This document shows positions 41,738-51,279 of a DNA stretch of 64,000 nucleotides, piece after piece. The notes beneath the pieces were generated by a model, which was given only the letters and a program-made list of their open reading frames with translations, was not told the origin of the DNA and ran no database searches. This DNA comes from Anoxybacillus sp. J5B_2022 (GTDB lineage Bacteria > Bacillota > Bacilli > Bacillales > Anoxybacillaceae): the NCBI RefSeq assembly GCF_026847645.1, contig NZ_JAPSMC010000007.1, positions 1 through 64,000 of the forward strand, read 5' to 3'. Every line of letters starts with the position of its first letter. Position 1 is the first letter of the stretch. The position numbers were made by a program, and so were the translations under genes.

Positions 41738-42661
41738 ATGCAAACGATCATGGACGTGTTGCCGAAAACAATTGCTGCTGCACTGGAGCAATGGCCGTTT
41801 TCGTTGAAAAGCGAGATCGAGGAAATTCGCATTCGCGTGCAGCGCCCGTTAGAAGTGATCGCGAAAGGCACTCCATACTTTCTGCCTTATGAAGTGACAG
41901 CGGAAGACGGTGTTCACCTTTTGAACAAGCTCAGCCATTATTCGATTTATGCGATCGAAGAAGAATTAAAACGAGGATTTATTACGATTCAAGGCGGACA
42001 TCGTGTCGGATTAGCAGGGAAAGTCATTACCGACGGTGGAAGTGTGAAAGCAATTCGTCACGTCACCTCTTTTAATATTCGCGTTGCCAAGCAAAAAATC
42101 GGCATCGCCCAACCGCTCATTCCATATGTGCATAACGGACGGTGGTGCAACACGATGATTATTGGCTCTCCTCAGACAGGAAAAACAACTTTGCTTCGTG
42201 ACATTGCCCGCACGATTAGCAGCGGTGTCCCAGCGAAAAACATTCCGGCGCAAAAAGTAGGTATTGTCGATGAACGTTCCGAAATTGCTGGATGTGTCAA
42301 AGGTATACCACAATTTGAGCTAGGGCATCGCGTCGATGTGCTTGACGCTTGCCCGAAAGCAGAAGGAATGATGATGATGATTCGATCGATGAGCCCAGAC
42401 GTGCTCATTGTTGATGAAATTGGGCGCTGGGAAGATAGCGAGGCGATGTTGGAAGCCGTTCATGCCGGTGTTTGCGTATGGACGACCGTTCACGGAAAAA
42501 ATTGGGGTGACATCGCCCAACGACCGACGTTGCGTCCGCTCATCGAACAACGCGTATTTGAACGGTTTATTGAACTGACGAATGAGCGCGGTCCCGGAAC
42601 GATTCGGCGCATTATTGACAGGTCAGGGACGGTATTATTCGGGGCGGAGGTGAGAAAATGA
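41738..42661 (+). CDS. spoIIIAA: stage III sporulation ATPase SpoIIIAA
   Basis: 307 residues. Secretion-type ATPase of the feeding-tube complex made in the mother cell. R-I-R-V-x-R-P-L-E near residue 30, Walker A G-S-P-Q-T-G-K-T-T near 145 and the V-D-E-I-G-R Walker B near 225. AAGGAGG site. First gene of the eight-gene spoIIIA operon; overlaps spoIIIAB by 4 bases (ATGA). Confidence 0.95.
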   Translation: MQTIMDVLPKTIAAALEQWPFSLKSEIEEIRIRVQRPLEVIAKGTPYFLPYEVTAEDGVHLLNKLSHYSIYAIEEELKRGFITIQGGHRVGLAGKVITDGGSVKAIRHVTSFNIRVAKQKIGIAQPLIPYVHNGRWCNTMIIGSPQTGKTTLLRDIARTISSGVPAKNIPAQKVGIVDERSEIAGCVKGIPQFELGHRVDVLDACPKAEGMMMMIRSMSPDVLIVDEIGRWEDSEAMLEAVHAGVCVWTTVHGKNWGDIAQRPTLRPLIEQRVFERFIELTNERGPGTIRRIIDRSGTVLFGAEVRK

Positions 42662-43170
42662 AGTGGTTTGGAGCGTTGCTTATTTTGCTTGCGACGACAT
42701 GGAGCGGATTTGAGGCATCGCGTCAGTTAAGCGAACGTCCTAGACAACTGCGGCAGTTAAAAATAGCGTTGCAGGCACTAGAGGCGGAAATTATGTATGG
42801 CCACACTCCGTTAGCGGAAGCGGCGCTGCATTTAGCGCGGCAGCTCGCTTTTCCGTTTTCGCGCTTCTTTGAGCGGTTTGCTGAAAAACTACAAACGGGG
42901 GAAACGAGCGTCCACGAAGCGTGGGAAGATAGCTTGCGGGCGATTTGGCGAGCGACCGCGCTAAAACAAGGAGAATTTGAAGTGATGAAGCAATTTGGCG
43001 AAACGTTAGGCCAATATGACAGAGTTGCTCAACAAAAGCAAATTGCTTTGGCGCTTGTCCATCTTGACCGCGAAGAACAAGATGCGCTCGAAAAAAAAGC
43101 CCGCTATGAAAAGATGGCGAAAAGTTTAGGGTTTCTTGTAGGGCTGCTTCTCATTATTTTATTGATTTAA
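42658..43170 (+). CDS. spoIIIAB: stage III sporulation protein SpoIIIAB
   Basis: 170 residues: N-terminal signal/membrane helix, helical cytosolic or extracellular middle of GspF/T2SS-F type, and a C-terminal membrane helix. Part of the mother-cell side of the SpoIIIA-SpoIIQ channel. Confidence 0.93.
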   Translation: MKWFGALLILLATTWSGFEASRQLSERPRQLRQLKIALQALEAEIMYGHTPLAEAALHLARQLAFPFSRFFERFAEKLQTGETSVHEAWEDSLRAIWRATALKQGEFEVMKQFGETLGQYDRVAQQKQIALALVHLDREEQDALEKKARYEKMAKSLGFLVGLLLIILLI

Positions 43171-43186
43171 CTCTAGGAGGAAAACG

Positions 43187-43396
43187 ATGATGGGGATTGA
43201 TGTCGATGTCATTTTTAAAATCGCTGGAGTAGGCATCGCGATCGCTTTACTGCATACAGTACTTGATCAAATGGGGAAAAAGGAGTTTGCACAATGGGTC
43301 ACTCTGCTCGGCTTTATTTACATTTTGTTTATGGTCGCCTCCGTCATTAGCGACTTGTTCCAAAAGATAAAAGACGTGTTTTTGTTCCGAAGTTAG
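43187..43396 (+). CDS. spoIIIAC: stage III sporulation protein SpoIIIAC
   Basis: 69 residues, two membrane helices. TAGGAGG site before the ATG pair; 43187 used. Small membrane component of the SpoIIIA complex. Confidence 0.93.
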   Translation: MMGIDVDVIFKIAGVGIAIALLHTVLDQMGKKEFAQWVTLLGFIYILFMVASVISDLFQKIKDVFLFRS

Positions 43397-43402
43397 GGGG
43401 AG

Positions 43403-43807
43403 ATGGCGATTGAAATGTTGCAAATTGTTGGCATAGGATTGATCGCCACGTTTTTAGTCGTGCTGCTAAAGGAGCATAAATCGAGCGTGGCGTTTTTACT
43501 AACGGTGTTTGTCGGATGCATCATTTTTCTTTTTTTAATTGACCAAATTAGCGCGATTTTGCGCATGTTGCAAAAAGTGGCTTCTGACACGAACGTCAAT
43601 ATGGTGTATTTTGAAACGATTTTAAAAATTATCGGTATTGCTTATATCGCAGAATTTGCGTCGCAAATCTCGAAAGATGCTGGGCAAGGAGCAATCGCTT
43701 CCAAGATCGAACTTGGCGGCAAAATTTTAATTTTAGCGATGGCGATCCCGATTTTAACGGCCATTATCGAAACAGTGATTGGCTTGATTCCTTCATCAAG
43801 GGGGTGA
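43403..43807 (+). CDS. spoIIIAD: stage III sporulation protein SpoIIIAD
   Basis: 134 residues, four membrane helices, related to SpoIIIAC by an apparent duplication. Start uncertain: ATG 43403 is only two bases from an AGGGGG run, while ATG 43415 is 14 away; the conserved core begins at L-Q-I-V-G. Confidence 0.9.
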   Translation: MAIEMLQIVGIGLIATFLVVLLKEHKSSVAFLLTVFVGCIIFLFLIDQISAILRMLQKVASDTNVNMVYFETILKIIGIAYIAEFASQISKDAGQGAIASKIELGGKILILAMAIPILTAIIETVIGLIPSSRG

Positions 43808-43811
43808 TTTA

Positions 43812-44978
43812 TTGAAAAAAGCGATCATTTCGTGGTTAGTTGCCGCTTCCTTTTTTTTGTTGCCGTATGTAGTACAAGCTGCGCCTAACGAAGAGCAACT
43901 TGCCGAAAAACAGCTGGAATCAATAGATATAAAGGACATCCAAAACTATTGGAACGACATCATCGTAAAGTACGGCGGTTTTTTGCCGGAAAGCCAGAAA
44001 GGGTCGCTTGTTGAATTTTTGCAAGGGGAGAAAGAATGGTCGCTAAAAGCGTGGCTTACGGCGTTTTTAAAATTTCTCATTTACGAACTGCAAGCGAATA
44101 GCAAGCTGCTCGGTATGCTCATTTTATTGACGGTGTTCAGTATGTTCTTACAATCGCTGCAAACCGCGTTTGAACAACAAGCTGTCAGCAAAGTAGCATA
44201 TGCAGTCGTGTATATGGTGTTGATGATCCTCGCACTAAACAGCTTTCGGCTGGGGATGGAATACGCCCAAGAGGCCATTCAAACAATGACTCATTTTATG
44301 ATTGCCCTCATTCCGCTGTTGCTGGCACTGTTAGCTTCTTCCGGAGGGCTTGTTTCGGCTGCCTTTTTCCACCCAATGATTCTTTTTTTAATGAATGTGA
44401 CGGGAGGGATTGTTGAGTATGTGGCGTTGCCGCTTTTGTTTTTAGCAGCGCTGTTAAACATCGTCAGTACGATGTCTGAACATTATAAAGTGACGCAACT
44501 AGCCGATTTATTCACGAAAGTAGGGATGGCAACGCTCGGTTCGATTTTAACTATTTTTCTCGGTGTCATGTCTGTCAAAGGAGCAACATCGGCGATCGCA
44601 GACGGCATCGCGTTAAGGACCGCTAAATTTGTCGCGGGAAATTTCATTCCAGTCATCGGGAAAATGTTTACGGACGCGACGGATACGGTTGTCACCGCTT
44701 CGATGTTGTTGAAAAATGCGGTTGGAGTCGCTGGAGTGGCATTATTGCTCATCATCGCTGCATTTCCGGCCTTAAAAATTTTCACGATTGCTTTTGTTTA
44801 CAAACTATCTGCTGCCGTTTTGCAACCGCTCGGCGGCGGTCCTGTCATTTCTTGCTTAAACATCATTAGCAAAAGTATCCTCTATATTTTGGCTGCGTTA
44901 GCGATCGTCTCGCTCATGTTTTTTCTTAGTTTAACGGTCATCATTACCGCTGGAAATATTACGATGATGGTTCGGTAA
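43812..44978 (+). CDS. spoIIIAE: stage III sporulation protein SpoIIIAE
   Basis: 388 residues from a TTG start with a GGGGGTG site. Signal peptide (about 1-24) and about eight membrane helices. Largest membrane protein of the complex, proposed transport-like subunit of the feeding channel. Confidence 0.94.
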   Translation: MKKAIISWLVAASFFLLPYVVQAAPNEEQLAEKQLESIDIKDIQNYWNDIIVKYGGFLPESQKGSLVEFLQGEKEWSLKAWLTAFLKFLIYELQANSKLLGMLILLTVFSMFLQSLQTAFEQQAVSKVAYAVVYMVLMILALNSFRLGMEYAQEAIQTMTHFMIALIPLLLALLASSGGLVSAAFFHPMILFLMNVTGGIVEYVALPLLFLAALLNIVSTMSEHYKVTQLADLFTKVGMATLGSILTIFLGVMSVKGATSAIADGIALRTAKFVAGNFIPVIGKMFTDATDTVVTASMLLKNAVGVAGVALLLIIAAFPALKIFTIAFVYKLSAAVLQPLGGGPVISCLNIISKSILYILAALAIVSLMFFLSLTVIITAGNITMMVR

Positions 44979-44991
44979 GGAGGGAGAATCC

Positions 44992-45624
44992 GTGCACTTC
45001 ATCATTGAATGGGTCACTAATATTATCGTATTTATTTTGTTTGCGATCGTCATTGATTTATTACTCCCTTCTTCAAGTTTTCAAAAATACGTAAAAATGG
45101 TCGTCGGGCTTATTCTCCTTCTCATTATGCTATCCCCGCTGTTAAACATTTTTTCCATCGATGTCGATCGTCTTTTAGCAACAGTGACAGCGGAAGGAAG
45201 CGGGCAACAAGAAACGATGAAAAATGAACTAGAACAGAAGAAAAAAGAAATACAAGCCTCACAACGTGCATATATTTTAGAACAAATGGCTGTCCAGATG
45301 AAAAAACAAGTAGCTGGGGAGTTGATGAAACAATATGGATTGACCGTGCAACATATCACTTTGCAAACAAAAGAAAGTTCATCATTGCAAACTCCTGACG
45401 ATATTCAAGCAATTGAAGTAATTGTCAGTCAGCAGCAGGAGCAAAAGCAAGAAACGATTCAGCCTGTTATGATCGACGTGTCAAAGCCCATTCCAAACAA
45501 TGCAGAAGATGAAGCGTTACGAAAAAAGCTTGCGTCGTTTTTCGCGGCGAAATGGGGAGTACACGAAGAAAAAATCGTTGTCCAAATCGAGGGGAGGGAC
45601 TGGGGGGATGTTTCCGTTCATTAA
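44992..45624 (+). CDS. spoIIIAF: stage III sporulation protein SpoIIIAF
   Basis: 210 residues from GTG. Two N-terminal membrane helices and a soluble C-terminal ring-building-motif domain (about 90-205) rich in Gln/Glu/Lys. Overlaps spoIIIAG by 17 bases. Confidence 0.92.
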   Translation: MHFIIEWVTNIIVFILFAIVIDLLLPSSSFQKYVKMVVGLILLLIMLSPLLNIFSIDVDRLLATVTAEGSGQQETMKNELEQKKKEIQASQRAYILEQMAVQMKKQVAGELMKQYGLTVQHITLQTKESSSLQTPDDIQAIEVIVSQQQEQKQETIQPVMIDVSKPIPNNAEDEALRKKLASFFAAKWGVHEEKIVVQIEGRDWGDVSVH

Positions 45625-46237
45625 GCGATGGCTTGCGCCGTCGGAAAAAGAGACAAAAGAAAAGAAGCCTACACCCGCTTCTTACGTGCTGCTCCTGCTT
45701 TTCGTTGGGGTGTTGGTGATGCTCATGAACCATACGTGGAAAGCTCCATCGTCGACAAATGCTGTTGCGGTTTCGGGAAAAGCGACCGACAAAGCAGTTG
45801 AAGCATTCGGGCAAACGTCCGATACGAAGGCAAAAGTCATCGCTGAGTATGAACAGCGGTATGAAGAACAGCTAAAAGCTGCACTAGAAGCCATTGAAGG
45901 AGTAGACGACGTAACGGTCGTTGTCAACGTTGATGCCACCGAAATAAAAGTGTTAGAAAAAAACCGGGTCACTCAGCAACAAACAACGGACGAAACAGAC
46001 CGTGAAGGCGGCAAACGAAAAATCGAAAATCATTCATTTAACGAACAAGTCGTCATCGTCCGCGATGGGGAAAGCGAAAAACCGATTGTTGTAACAACGA
46101 AAAAACCGGACATTCGCGGAGTGCTCGTCGTTGCTAAGGGGGCTGATAATTTGCAAATTAAAAAATGGATCGTCGAAGCGGTAACACGCGTTCTCAATGT
46201 ACCAAGTTATCGCGTCGCCGTCTTGCCAAAAAAATAA
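45608..46237 (+). CDS. spoIIIAG: stage III sporulation protein SpoIIIAG
   Basis: 209 residues from ATG 45608 after a GGGGGG site; a longer in-frame start lies inside spoIIIAF. One membrane helix (about 25-45) and a soluble ring-forming domain. SpoIIIAG makes large rings that form the channel between mother cell and forespore. Confidence 0.93.
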   Translation: MFPFIKRWLAPSEKETKEKKPTPASYVLLLLFVGVLVMLMNHTWKAPSSTNAVAVSGKATDKAVEAFGQTSDTKAKVIAEYEQRYEEQLKAALEAIEGVDDVTVVVNVDATEIKVLEKNRVTQQQTTDETDREGGKRKIENHSFNEQVVIVRDGESEKPIVVTTKKPDIRGVLVVAKGADNLQIKKWIVEAVTRVLNVPSYRVAVLPKK

Positions 46238-46253
46238 GGGAGGATCGATCAAA

Positions 46254-46832
46254 ATGTTAAAAAAACAAACTGTCTGGCTATTAACGATGTTAAGTTTAGT
46301 AGTTGTATTGTCTGTATATTATGTGACGGCTCCAAAAGATATGAATGATAGTGTAGCGTTTATGAATGATCAAACGAAAACAAACGATGCGAAAAAACAA
46401 ACTGAAACAAAAGGGGCCGATATGGCTGTGGAAGAAACGGATGTGCAGGATGGCAAAGTGACATCGAGCATCGCCAGCGATGACGTCTTTACCGCTTTGC
46501 GCATGCAAATTGACGACGAACGCAGCCGTTTGCGCGACCAATTAAATGCGGTCGTTGCCTCCACAAGCGCAACCGCTGAGCAGAAGAGCGAAGCCATTGA
46601 CAAAATTCAGCAGCTTGAAGCGCTTGCTGAAAAAGAAGCGACGTTAGAAACGCTCATTAAATCAAAAGGAGGGTATGAAGACGTGCTCGTTCGCGCTGAT
46701 GGGGATACGGTAAGAGTAACCGTAAAAGCGAAAACTAGCTCTGCGAAAGCGGCCAATGAAATCATTCAACTTGTGAAAAGCGAGATGAACGACATGCAAG
46801 ATATTGCTGTCGAGTTTCAACCGGTAAAATAG
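46254..46832 (+). CDS. spoIIIAH: stage III sporulation protein SpoIIIAH
   Basis: 192 residues. N-terminal membrane helix (about 5-25), linker rich in Lys/Asp/Thr, then a YscJ/FliF-like ring domain (about 90-190) that binds SpoIIQ from the forespore across the septum. Start at ATG 46254 with an AGGGAGG site. Last gene of the operon. Confidence 0.93.
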   Translation: MLKKQTVWLLTMLSLVVVLSVYYVTAPKDMNDSVAFMNDQTKTNDAKKQTETKGADMAVEETDVQDGKVTSSIASDDVFTALRMQIDDERSRLRDQLNAVVASTSATAEQKSEAIDKIQQLEALAEKEATLETLIKSKGGYEDVLVRADGDTVRVTVKAKTSSAKAANEIIQLVKSEMNDMQDIAVEFQPVK

Positions 46833-46836
46833 CGAA

Positions 46837-46871
46837 GAAGCTGGCTTCTTTATAGAGGCCGGCTTTTTTTT
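46837..46871 (+). terminator. intrinsic terminator after spoIIIAH
   Basis: AAGCTGGC / GCCGGCTT stem with TTCTTTATAGAG loop, then eight T. Confidence 0.8.
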
Positions 46872-46939
46872 CTGAAAATAAGGGTATTTTATTTTTACAG
46901 TGGAAAAATGATTTTAATGCTATATAATAATAATTGTTT

Positions 46940-46956
46940 ATATGACTAGGTAGTAA
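46940..46956. promoter_or_regulatory. FapR-like operator upstream of accBC
   Basis: The 17 bases (core GACTAGGTA followed by GTAA) match 14 of 17 positions of the reverse complement of a FapR operator as I recall it from B. subtilis fapR (TTAGTACCTAGTCTTAA). It lies just downstream of a TATAAT at 46923-46928 and about 100 bases before accB, a suitable place for repression. FapR is the malonyl-CoA-sensing repressor of fatty acid synthesis genes, so control of acetyl-CoA carboxylase would make sense. Consensus is from memory. Confidence 0.45.
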
Positions 46957-47052
46957 ATCTGCCGAAAAGTCACATTCTATTGTTGAATATGAAGGAAGGT
47001 CTGTCGTATGATGGTAGTATATGACACAATTATGGGGCGAGAGGTGTGAACA

Positions 47053-47550
47053 ATGTTGAAAATTCAAGAAATTCGTGAACTCATTCGGTTAATTGACCAA
47101 GCAAACATTGAGGAATTTTTATACGAGCACGAGGGCACAAAAGTACATATGAAAAAACCGAACGGAAATGTTCCGGTCGAAGCGGTTGTTAAAACGGTCG
47201 TGGAACGAGCGCCAAAAGTGGTCGTTCCAGAAGTGACAGCGCCGCAAGCGCCTGTGCAAGAAGTGAAGCAAGAAGAACCGCCAAAACAAGAAGTAGTGAA
47301 AGCAGACAATTTGCATAAAATTACATCGCCGATGGTCGGAACATTTTATGCCGCGCCATCTCCAGACGCACCGCCATATGTCAAAGTGGGCGATAAAGTC
47401 AAAACCGATACGATTGTTTGTATCATCGAAGCGATGAAGCTCTTTAACGAAATCGAAGCAGAAATCAACGGTGAAATCGTAGAAATTCTTGTCCAAAATG
47501 GCCAGCTCGTCGAATATGGACAACCTCTATTCCTTGTGAAGCCAGAATAA
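47053..47550 (+). CDS. accB: acetyl-CoA carboxylase biotin carboxyl carrier protein
   Basis: 165 residues. Biotinyl Lys in E-A-M-K-L near residue 130. The N-terminal helix region and a Pro/Val/Glu-rich linker (about 35-85) separate it from the biotinyl domain. Carries CO2 from AccC to the carboxyltransferase to make malonyl-CoA. GAGGTG site; operon with accC and yqhY. Confidence 0.96.
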   Translation: MLKIQEIRELIRLIDQANIEEFLYEHEGTKVHMKKPNGNVPVEAVVKTVVERAPKVVVPEVTAPQAPVQEVKQEEPPKQEVVKADNLHKITSPMVGTFYAAPSPDAPPYVKVGDKVKTDTIVCIIEAMKLFNEIEAEINGEIVEILVQNGQLVEYGQPLFLVKPE

Positions 47551-47565
47551 TAAGGAGGACGGGCC

Positions 47566-48918
47566 ATGATCAAAAAGTTATTAGTAGCAAACCGGGGGGA
47601 AATCGCCGTTCGCGTCATTCGCGCGTGCAAAGAGCTTGGCATCGAAGCGGTGGCGGTGTTTTCGGAAGCGGACCGGGAAGCGCTACACGTTCAATTAGCC
47701 GATGAAGCGTATTGTATTGGACCGACAGCTTCAAAAGACAGCTATTTAAACTTTACGAACATTATGAGTGTCGCCACCTTAACTGGTTGTGATGCCATTC
47801 ACCCAGGATATGGGTTTTTGGCGGAAAACGCCGCATTTGCGGAGCTTTGCCGCGAATGCAATATCACGTTTGTCGGGCCAAGCCCGGAAGCGATTACAAA
47901 AATGGGCATTAAAGATATTGCCCGCGAAACGATGCGCGAGGCTGGCGTTCCGGTCGTTCCAGGATCGAAAGGAATCATTGCAAACATCGATGAGGCGCTT
48001 GCTTTAGCGGACGAAATCGGCTATCCTGTCATTATTAAAGCAACGGCAGGCGGCGGCGGAAAAGGAATCCGCGTCGCGAGAAACGAACAAGAGCTTGTGA
48101 AAGGCATTAACATCACGCAACAAGAAGCGGCGACTGCGTTTGGAAATCCGGGTGTATACATCGAGAAATATATCGAAGATTTCCGCCACGTCGAAATTCA
48201 AGTGCTCGCCGATTCTTATGGAAATGTCATTCATTTAGGGGAACGTGATTGCTCGATTCAGCGCCGTTTGCAAAAGCTTGTCGAGGAAGCGCCATCTCCG
48301 GCATTAGATGAAGACATGCGTAAGCAGATGGGGGAAGCAGCTGTTAAAGCAGCCAAAGCGGTTAACTACTCCGGTGCCGGAACGGTGGAGTTCATTTTTG
48401 ACCATAAGGCGAAAAAATTTTACTTTATGGAAATGAATACGCGCATTCAAGTGGAGCATCCTGTTACTGAATTAATTACAGGCGTTGACTTAATTAAAGA
48501 ACAAATTCGCGTCGCATCTGGTGAAAAGCTATCGTTGACACAAGAGGAAGTGACGTTTAATGGCTGGGCAATTGAATGCCGAATTAATGCCGAAAATCCG
48601 GAGAAAAACTTTATGCCGTCACCGGGAAGGATTCAAATGTACCTCCCGCCTGGAGGATTAGGAGTGCGCGTCGATTCGGCGGCTTATCCAGGGTATATGA
48701 TTCCCCCTTATTACGATTCGATGATTGCTAAACTCATCGTCCATGCCCCGACGCGTGAAGAAGCGATTGCGAGAATGAAACGGGCGCTCAGCGAATTTAT
48801 TATCGAAGGGATTCATACAACGATTCCTTTTCACTTAAAATTATTAGAGCACGAAAAATTCGTGCAAGGGGACTTCAACACAAAGTTTCTTGAGTTGTAT
48901 GATGTGATGAAATCATAG
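47566..48918 (+). CDS. accC: acetyl-CoA carboxylase biotin carboxylase subunit
   Basis: 450 residues, full length. ATP-grasp enzyme that carboxylates biotin on Acc[12 protein letters not shown] at the start, glycine-rich [10 protein letters not shown] near 160, and [10 protein letters not shown] near 290. AAGGAGG site, 15 bases after accB. Confidence 0.97.
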   Translation: MIKKLLVANRGEIAVRVIRACKELGIEAVAVFSEADREALHVQLADEAYCIGPTASKDSYLNFTNIMSVATLTGCDAIHPGYGFLAENAAFAELCRECNITFVGPSPEAITKMGIKDIARETMREAGVPVVPGSKGIIANIDEALALADEIGYPVIIKATAGGGGKGIRVARNEQELVKGINITQQEAATAFGNPGVYIEKYIEDFRHVEIQVLADSYGNVIHLGERDCSIQRRLQKLVEEAPSPALDEDMRKQMGEAAVKAAKAVNYSGAGTVEFIFDHKAKKFYFMEMNTRIQVEHPVTELITGVDLIKEQIRVASGEKLSLTQEEVTFNGWAIECRINAENPEKNFMPSPGRIQMYLPPGGLGVRVDSAAYPGYMIPPYYDSMIAKLIVHAPTREEAIARMKRALSEFIIEGIHTTIPFHLKLLEHEKFVQGDFNTKFLELYDVMKS

Positions 48919-48930
48919 GAGGTGCTGGAG

Positions 48931-49323
48931 ATGTCTGAGCACGTATTTGAAATGGAACAAGAGCCTACTTTAGGGAAGGTGGAGATTGCTCCGGAAGTAA
49001 TTGAAGTGATTGCTGGTATTGCGGCAAGCGAAGTGGAAGGTGTTGCGCAAATGCGCGGCAACTTCGCAGCAGGTGTTGTGGAGCGGTTAGGCAAAAAAAA
49101 TCACGGAAAAGGCGTCAAAGTCGACATAAGAGAAGAAGGGGTTGCGATCGACATTTATTGCTTTATTCAATTTGGCGTTTCCATTCCGAGCGTTGCGAAA
49201 AAAATTCAAGAAAACGTCCGTCAAGCGCTATTTAATATGACGGGATTAGAAACGAGCGAAGTTAACGTTCACGTCGTTGGTGTTCAATTCGATACGGCGA
49301 AACAAGAGCATGAAAACGAATAA
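48931..49323 (+). CDS. yqhY: Asp23/Gls24 family protein YqhY
   Basis: 130 residues. Asp23 domain with E-V-I-E-V-I-A-G-I-A-A-S-E-V-E-G-V and I-Q-E-N-V-R-Q-A-L. In B. subtilis YqhY is encoded with accBC and affects acetyl-CoA carboxylase activity. Start at ATG 48931, which has AGGAGGTG at correct spacing; the upstream GTG is within that site. Confidence 0.93.
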   Translation: MSEHVFEMEQEPTLGKVEIAPEVIEVIAGIAASEVEGVAQMRGNFAAGVVERLGKKNHGKGVKVDIREEGVAIDIYCFIQFGVSIPSVAKKIQENVRQALFNMTGLETSEVNVHVVGVQFDTAKQEHENE

Positions 49324-49333
49324 ATGAGAAAAC

Positions 49334-49360
49334 GGGGGCTCATAAAAAAAGCCCCCTTTG
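49334..49360 (+). terminator. intrinsic terminator after yqhY
   Basis: GGGGGCT / AGCCCCC around CATAAAAAA, then TTTG. It closes the accBC-yqhY operon. Confidence 0.75.
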
Positions 49361-49514
49361 TATTTTGCAAAAAATTTGTTATCTTAGTGAACGGACGCGT
49401 TTTTTATAGGAATTATAAAAGGCGATAATTTCATGTGCTACATTAATGATTTGTACGGATTATAGTGTCGTTTATCACGAAAATATGGTATGATCATCAC
49501 ATAACGTTCGTTTA

Positions 49515-49910
49515 TACGAAAAGCGAAGGCGACTGTATAGCTCTCGAAGCCAAACGTTCTTCCGACGAGAAGCGCTTTTTGCTTCGACGGAGGAAGGTTG
49601 TTTGGCACAAGAGAGCTAGGAGCCGTAGCTAGACAATACGAAAAGCGAAGGCGACTGTATAGCTCTCGAAGCCAGACGTTCTTCCGACGAGAAGCGCTTT
49701 TTGCTTCGACGGAGGAAGGTTGTTTGGCACAAGAGAGCTAGGAGCCGTAGCTAGACAATACGAAAAGCGAAGGCGACTGTATAGCTCTCGAAGCCAGACG
49801 TTCTTCCGACGAGAAGCGCTTTTTGCTTCGACGGAGGAAGGTTGTTTGGCACAAGAGAGCTAGGAGCCGTAGCTAGACAATACGAAAAGCGAAGGCGACT
49901 GTATAGCTCT
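49515..49910. repeat. 122-bp tandem repeat array, 3.25 copies, hairpin-forming
   Basis: Units begin at 49515, 49637 and 49759; a fourth starts at 49881 and stops after 30 bases. The three full copies are identical except that the first has GCCAAAC where the others have GCCAGAC. Each folds into a long nested hairpin: TAGCTCTC with GAGAGCTA, GCCAAAC with GTTTGGC, CTTCCG with CGGAGG, and GAAGC with GCTTC around a GCTTTTT loop. The A-to-G difference keeps pairing (A-U to G-U). The array fills most of the 618-base gap between yqhY and nusB; 49361-49514 has no ORF, with a TATGAT -10-like hexamer at 49489. There is no ORF or transposase in the array. Confidence 0.92.
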
Positions 49911-49941
49911 GTCGCTACTAGTGAAAACAAGGAGGGAAACG

Positions 49942-50337
49942 ATGAAGCGACATACAGCGAGGGAAAAGGCGCTCCAAGCGCTGTTTCAAATTGACGTCGG
50001 TCGGATTGAGCCAGAAGAAGCGATTCAAAACGTCGTCCAAGACGAAGCAGTGGATCCGTTTTTACACCAGCTTGTGTTCGGAGTCATTGAACATCAAGCG
50101 GAAATCGATGAACTATTGCGAAGCAACCTTGAAAAGTGGACGTTAGAGAGGGTCGCAAACGTCGATCGTTCCATTTTGCGCATGGCAACATACGAAATGA
50201 AATATATCGACGACGTTCCAGTGAACGTAAGCTTTGATGAAGCGATCGAATTAGCGAAAAAATTTGGCGATGATAAATCAAGCCGGTTTATTAACGCGGT
50301 TCTTTCAAAAGTGAAAGACGCATTGCAAATGTCATGA
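49942..50337 (+). CDS. nusB: transcription antitermination factor NusB
   Basis: 131 residues, all-helical NusB fold. R[13 protein letters not shown] near the start (RNA-binding Arg-rich helix) and the [15 protein letters not shown] segment. Binds boxA with NusE in rRNA antitermination. ATG 49942 has a GGAGGG site; the 122-bp repeat array ends only 32 bases upstream. Confidence 0.95.
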   Translation: MKRHTAREKALQALFQIDVGRIEPEEAIQNVVQDEAVDPFLHQLVFGVIEHQAEIDELLRSNLEKWTLERVANVDRSILRMATYEMKYIDDVPVNVSFDEAIELAKKFGDDKSSRFINAVLSKVKDALQMS

Positions 50338-50401
50338 TTGCTGATACAATGCCAAATATAAACGACACAAAATGAACGATCAGAAAAGGGGAGTAGGAAC
50401 G

Positions 50402-51265
50402 ATGGCAGCACAAATCATTAATGGAACAGAATTAGCAAGCGCAAAACGCGCCCAATTGGCAAAAGAAGTGGAGGAGCTAAAGAGCAAAGGGATTGAGCCA
50501 GGACTTGCGGTCATTCTTGTTGGTGACAACCCAGCATCCCATTCATACGTGAAAGGGAAACAAAAAGCGTGCGCCGAAGTCGGCATTCGTTCGACATTGT
50601 TGACGTTTCCAGAAACGGTTACAGAATCGTTTTTATTGCAGCAAATCGAACAGCTTAATCGTGATCCGGCGATTCACGGGATCTTAGTACAACTCCCGCT
50701 TCCAAGCCATATTAACGAACTGAAAGTGATCGAAGCGATTGCACCTGAAAAAGATGTTGATGGCTTTCACCCGATTAACGTCGGCCGCATGATGGTCGGA
50801 CAAAAGGCGTTTCTTCCGTGCACTCCGTACGGCATTTTATTTATGGTGCAGTCGCTCGGTGTCGATATTGCCGGCAAACATGTCGTCGTCGTCGGCCGTA
50901 GCAACATTGTTGGCAAACCAGTCGGTCAGCTGTTTTTACGGGAACATGCCACAGTGACGTATTGCCATTCGAAAACGAAAGATTTAGCTGCCATTACCCG
51001 CCAAGCCGACATTTTAATTGTGGCGGTCGGAAAGGCAAATCTCATTGGTGCGCAACATGTAAAAGAAGGGGCAATCGTCATCGACGTCGGCGTCAACCGG
51101 TCGGAAAATGGAAAATTATGCGGTGACGTCCGATTTGATGAAGTGAAGGAAGTGGCCAGCTATTTAACGCCTGTGCCAAAAGGGGTCGGTCCGATGACGA
51201 TTACAATGCTTCTTCATAATACGGTAGAAGCAGCGCGCGAATATGCGCAACAAGTTCAGCGATAA
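50402..51265 (+). CDS. folD: methylenetetrahydrofolate dehydrogenase/cyclohydrolase
   Basis: 287 residues. Bifunctional: oxidises 5,10-methylene-THF and hydrolyses methenyl-[11 protein letters not shown] with catalytic Lys near 55, Q-L-P-L-P near 100 and G-R-S-N-I-V-G-K-P near 170. Start at ATG 50402 with a GGGGAGTAGG site. Links to the glycine cleavage and yqgN C1 genes. Confidence 0.96.
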   Translation: MAAQIINGTELASAKRAQLAKEVEELKSKGIEPGLAVILVGDNPASHSYVKGKQKACAEVGIRSTLLTFPETVTESFLLQQIEQLNRDPAIHGILVQLPLPSHINELKVIEAIAPEKDVDGFHPINVGRMMVGQKAFLPCTPYGILFMVQSLGVDIAGKHVVVVGRSNIVGKPVGQLFLREHATVTYCHSKTKDLAAITRQADILIVAVGKANLIGAQHVKEGAIVIDVGVNRSENGKLCGDVRFDEVKEVASYLTPVPKGVGPMTITMLLHNTVEAAREYAQQVQR

Positions 51266-51279
51266 GCGAGGACGGTCTT

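Noticed and set aside
49515-49910. CRISPR array
   Set aside because: The units are 122 bases and contiguous, with no variable spacers and no cas genes nearby.
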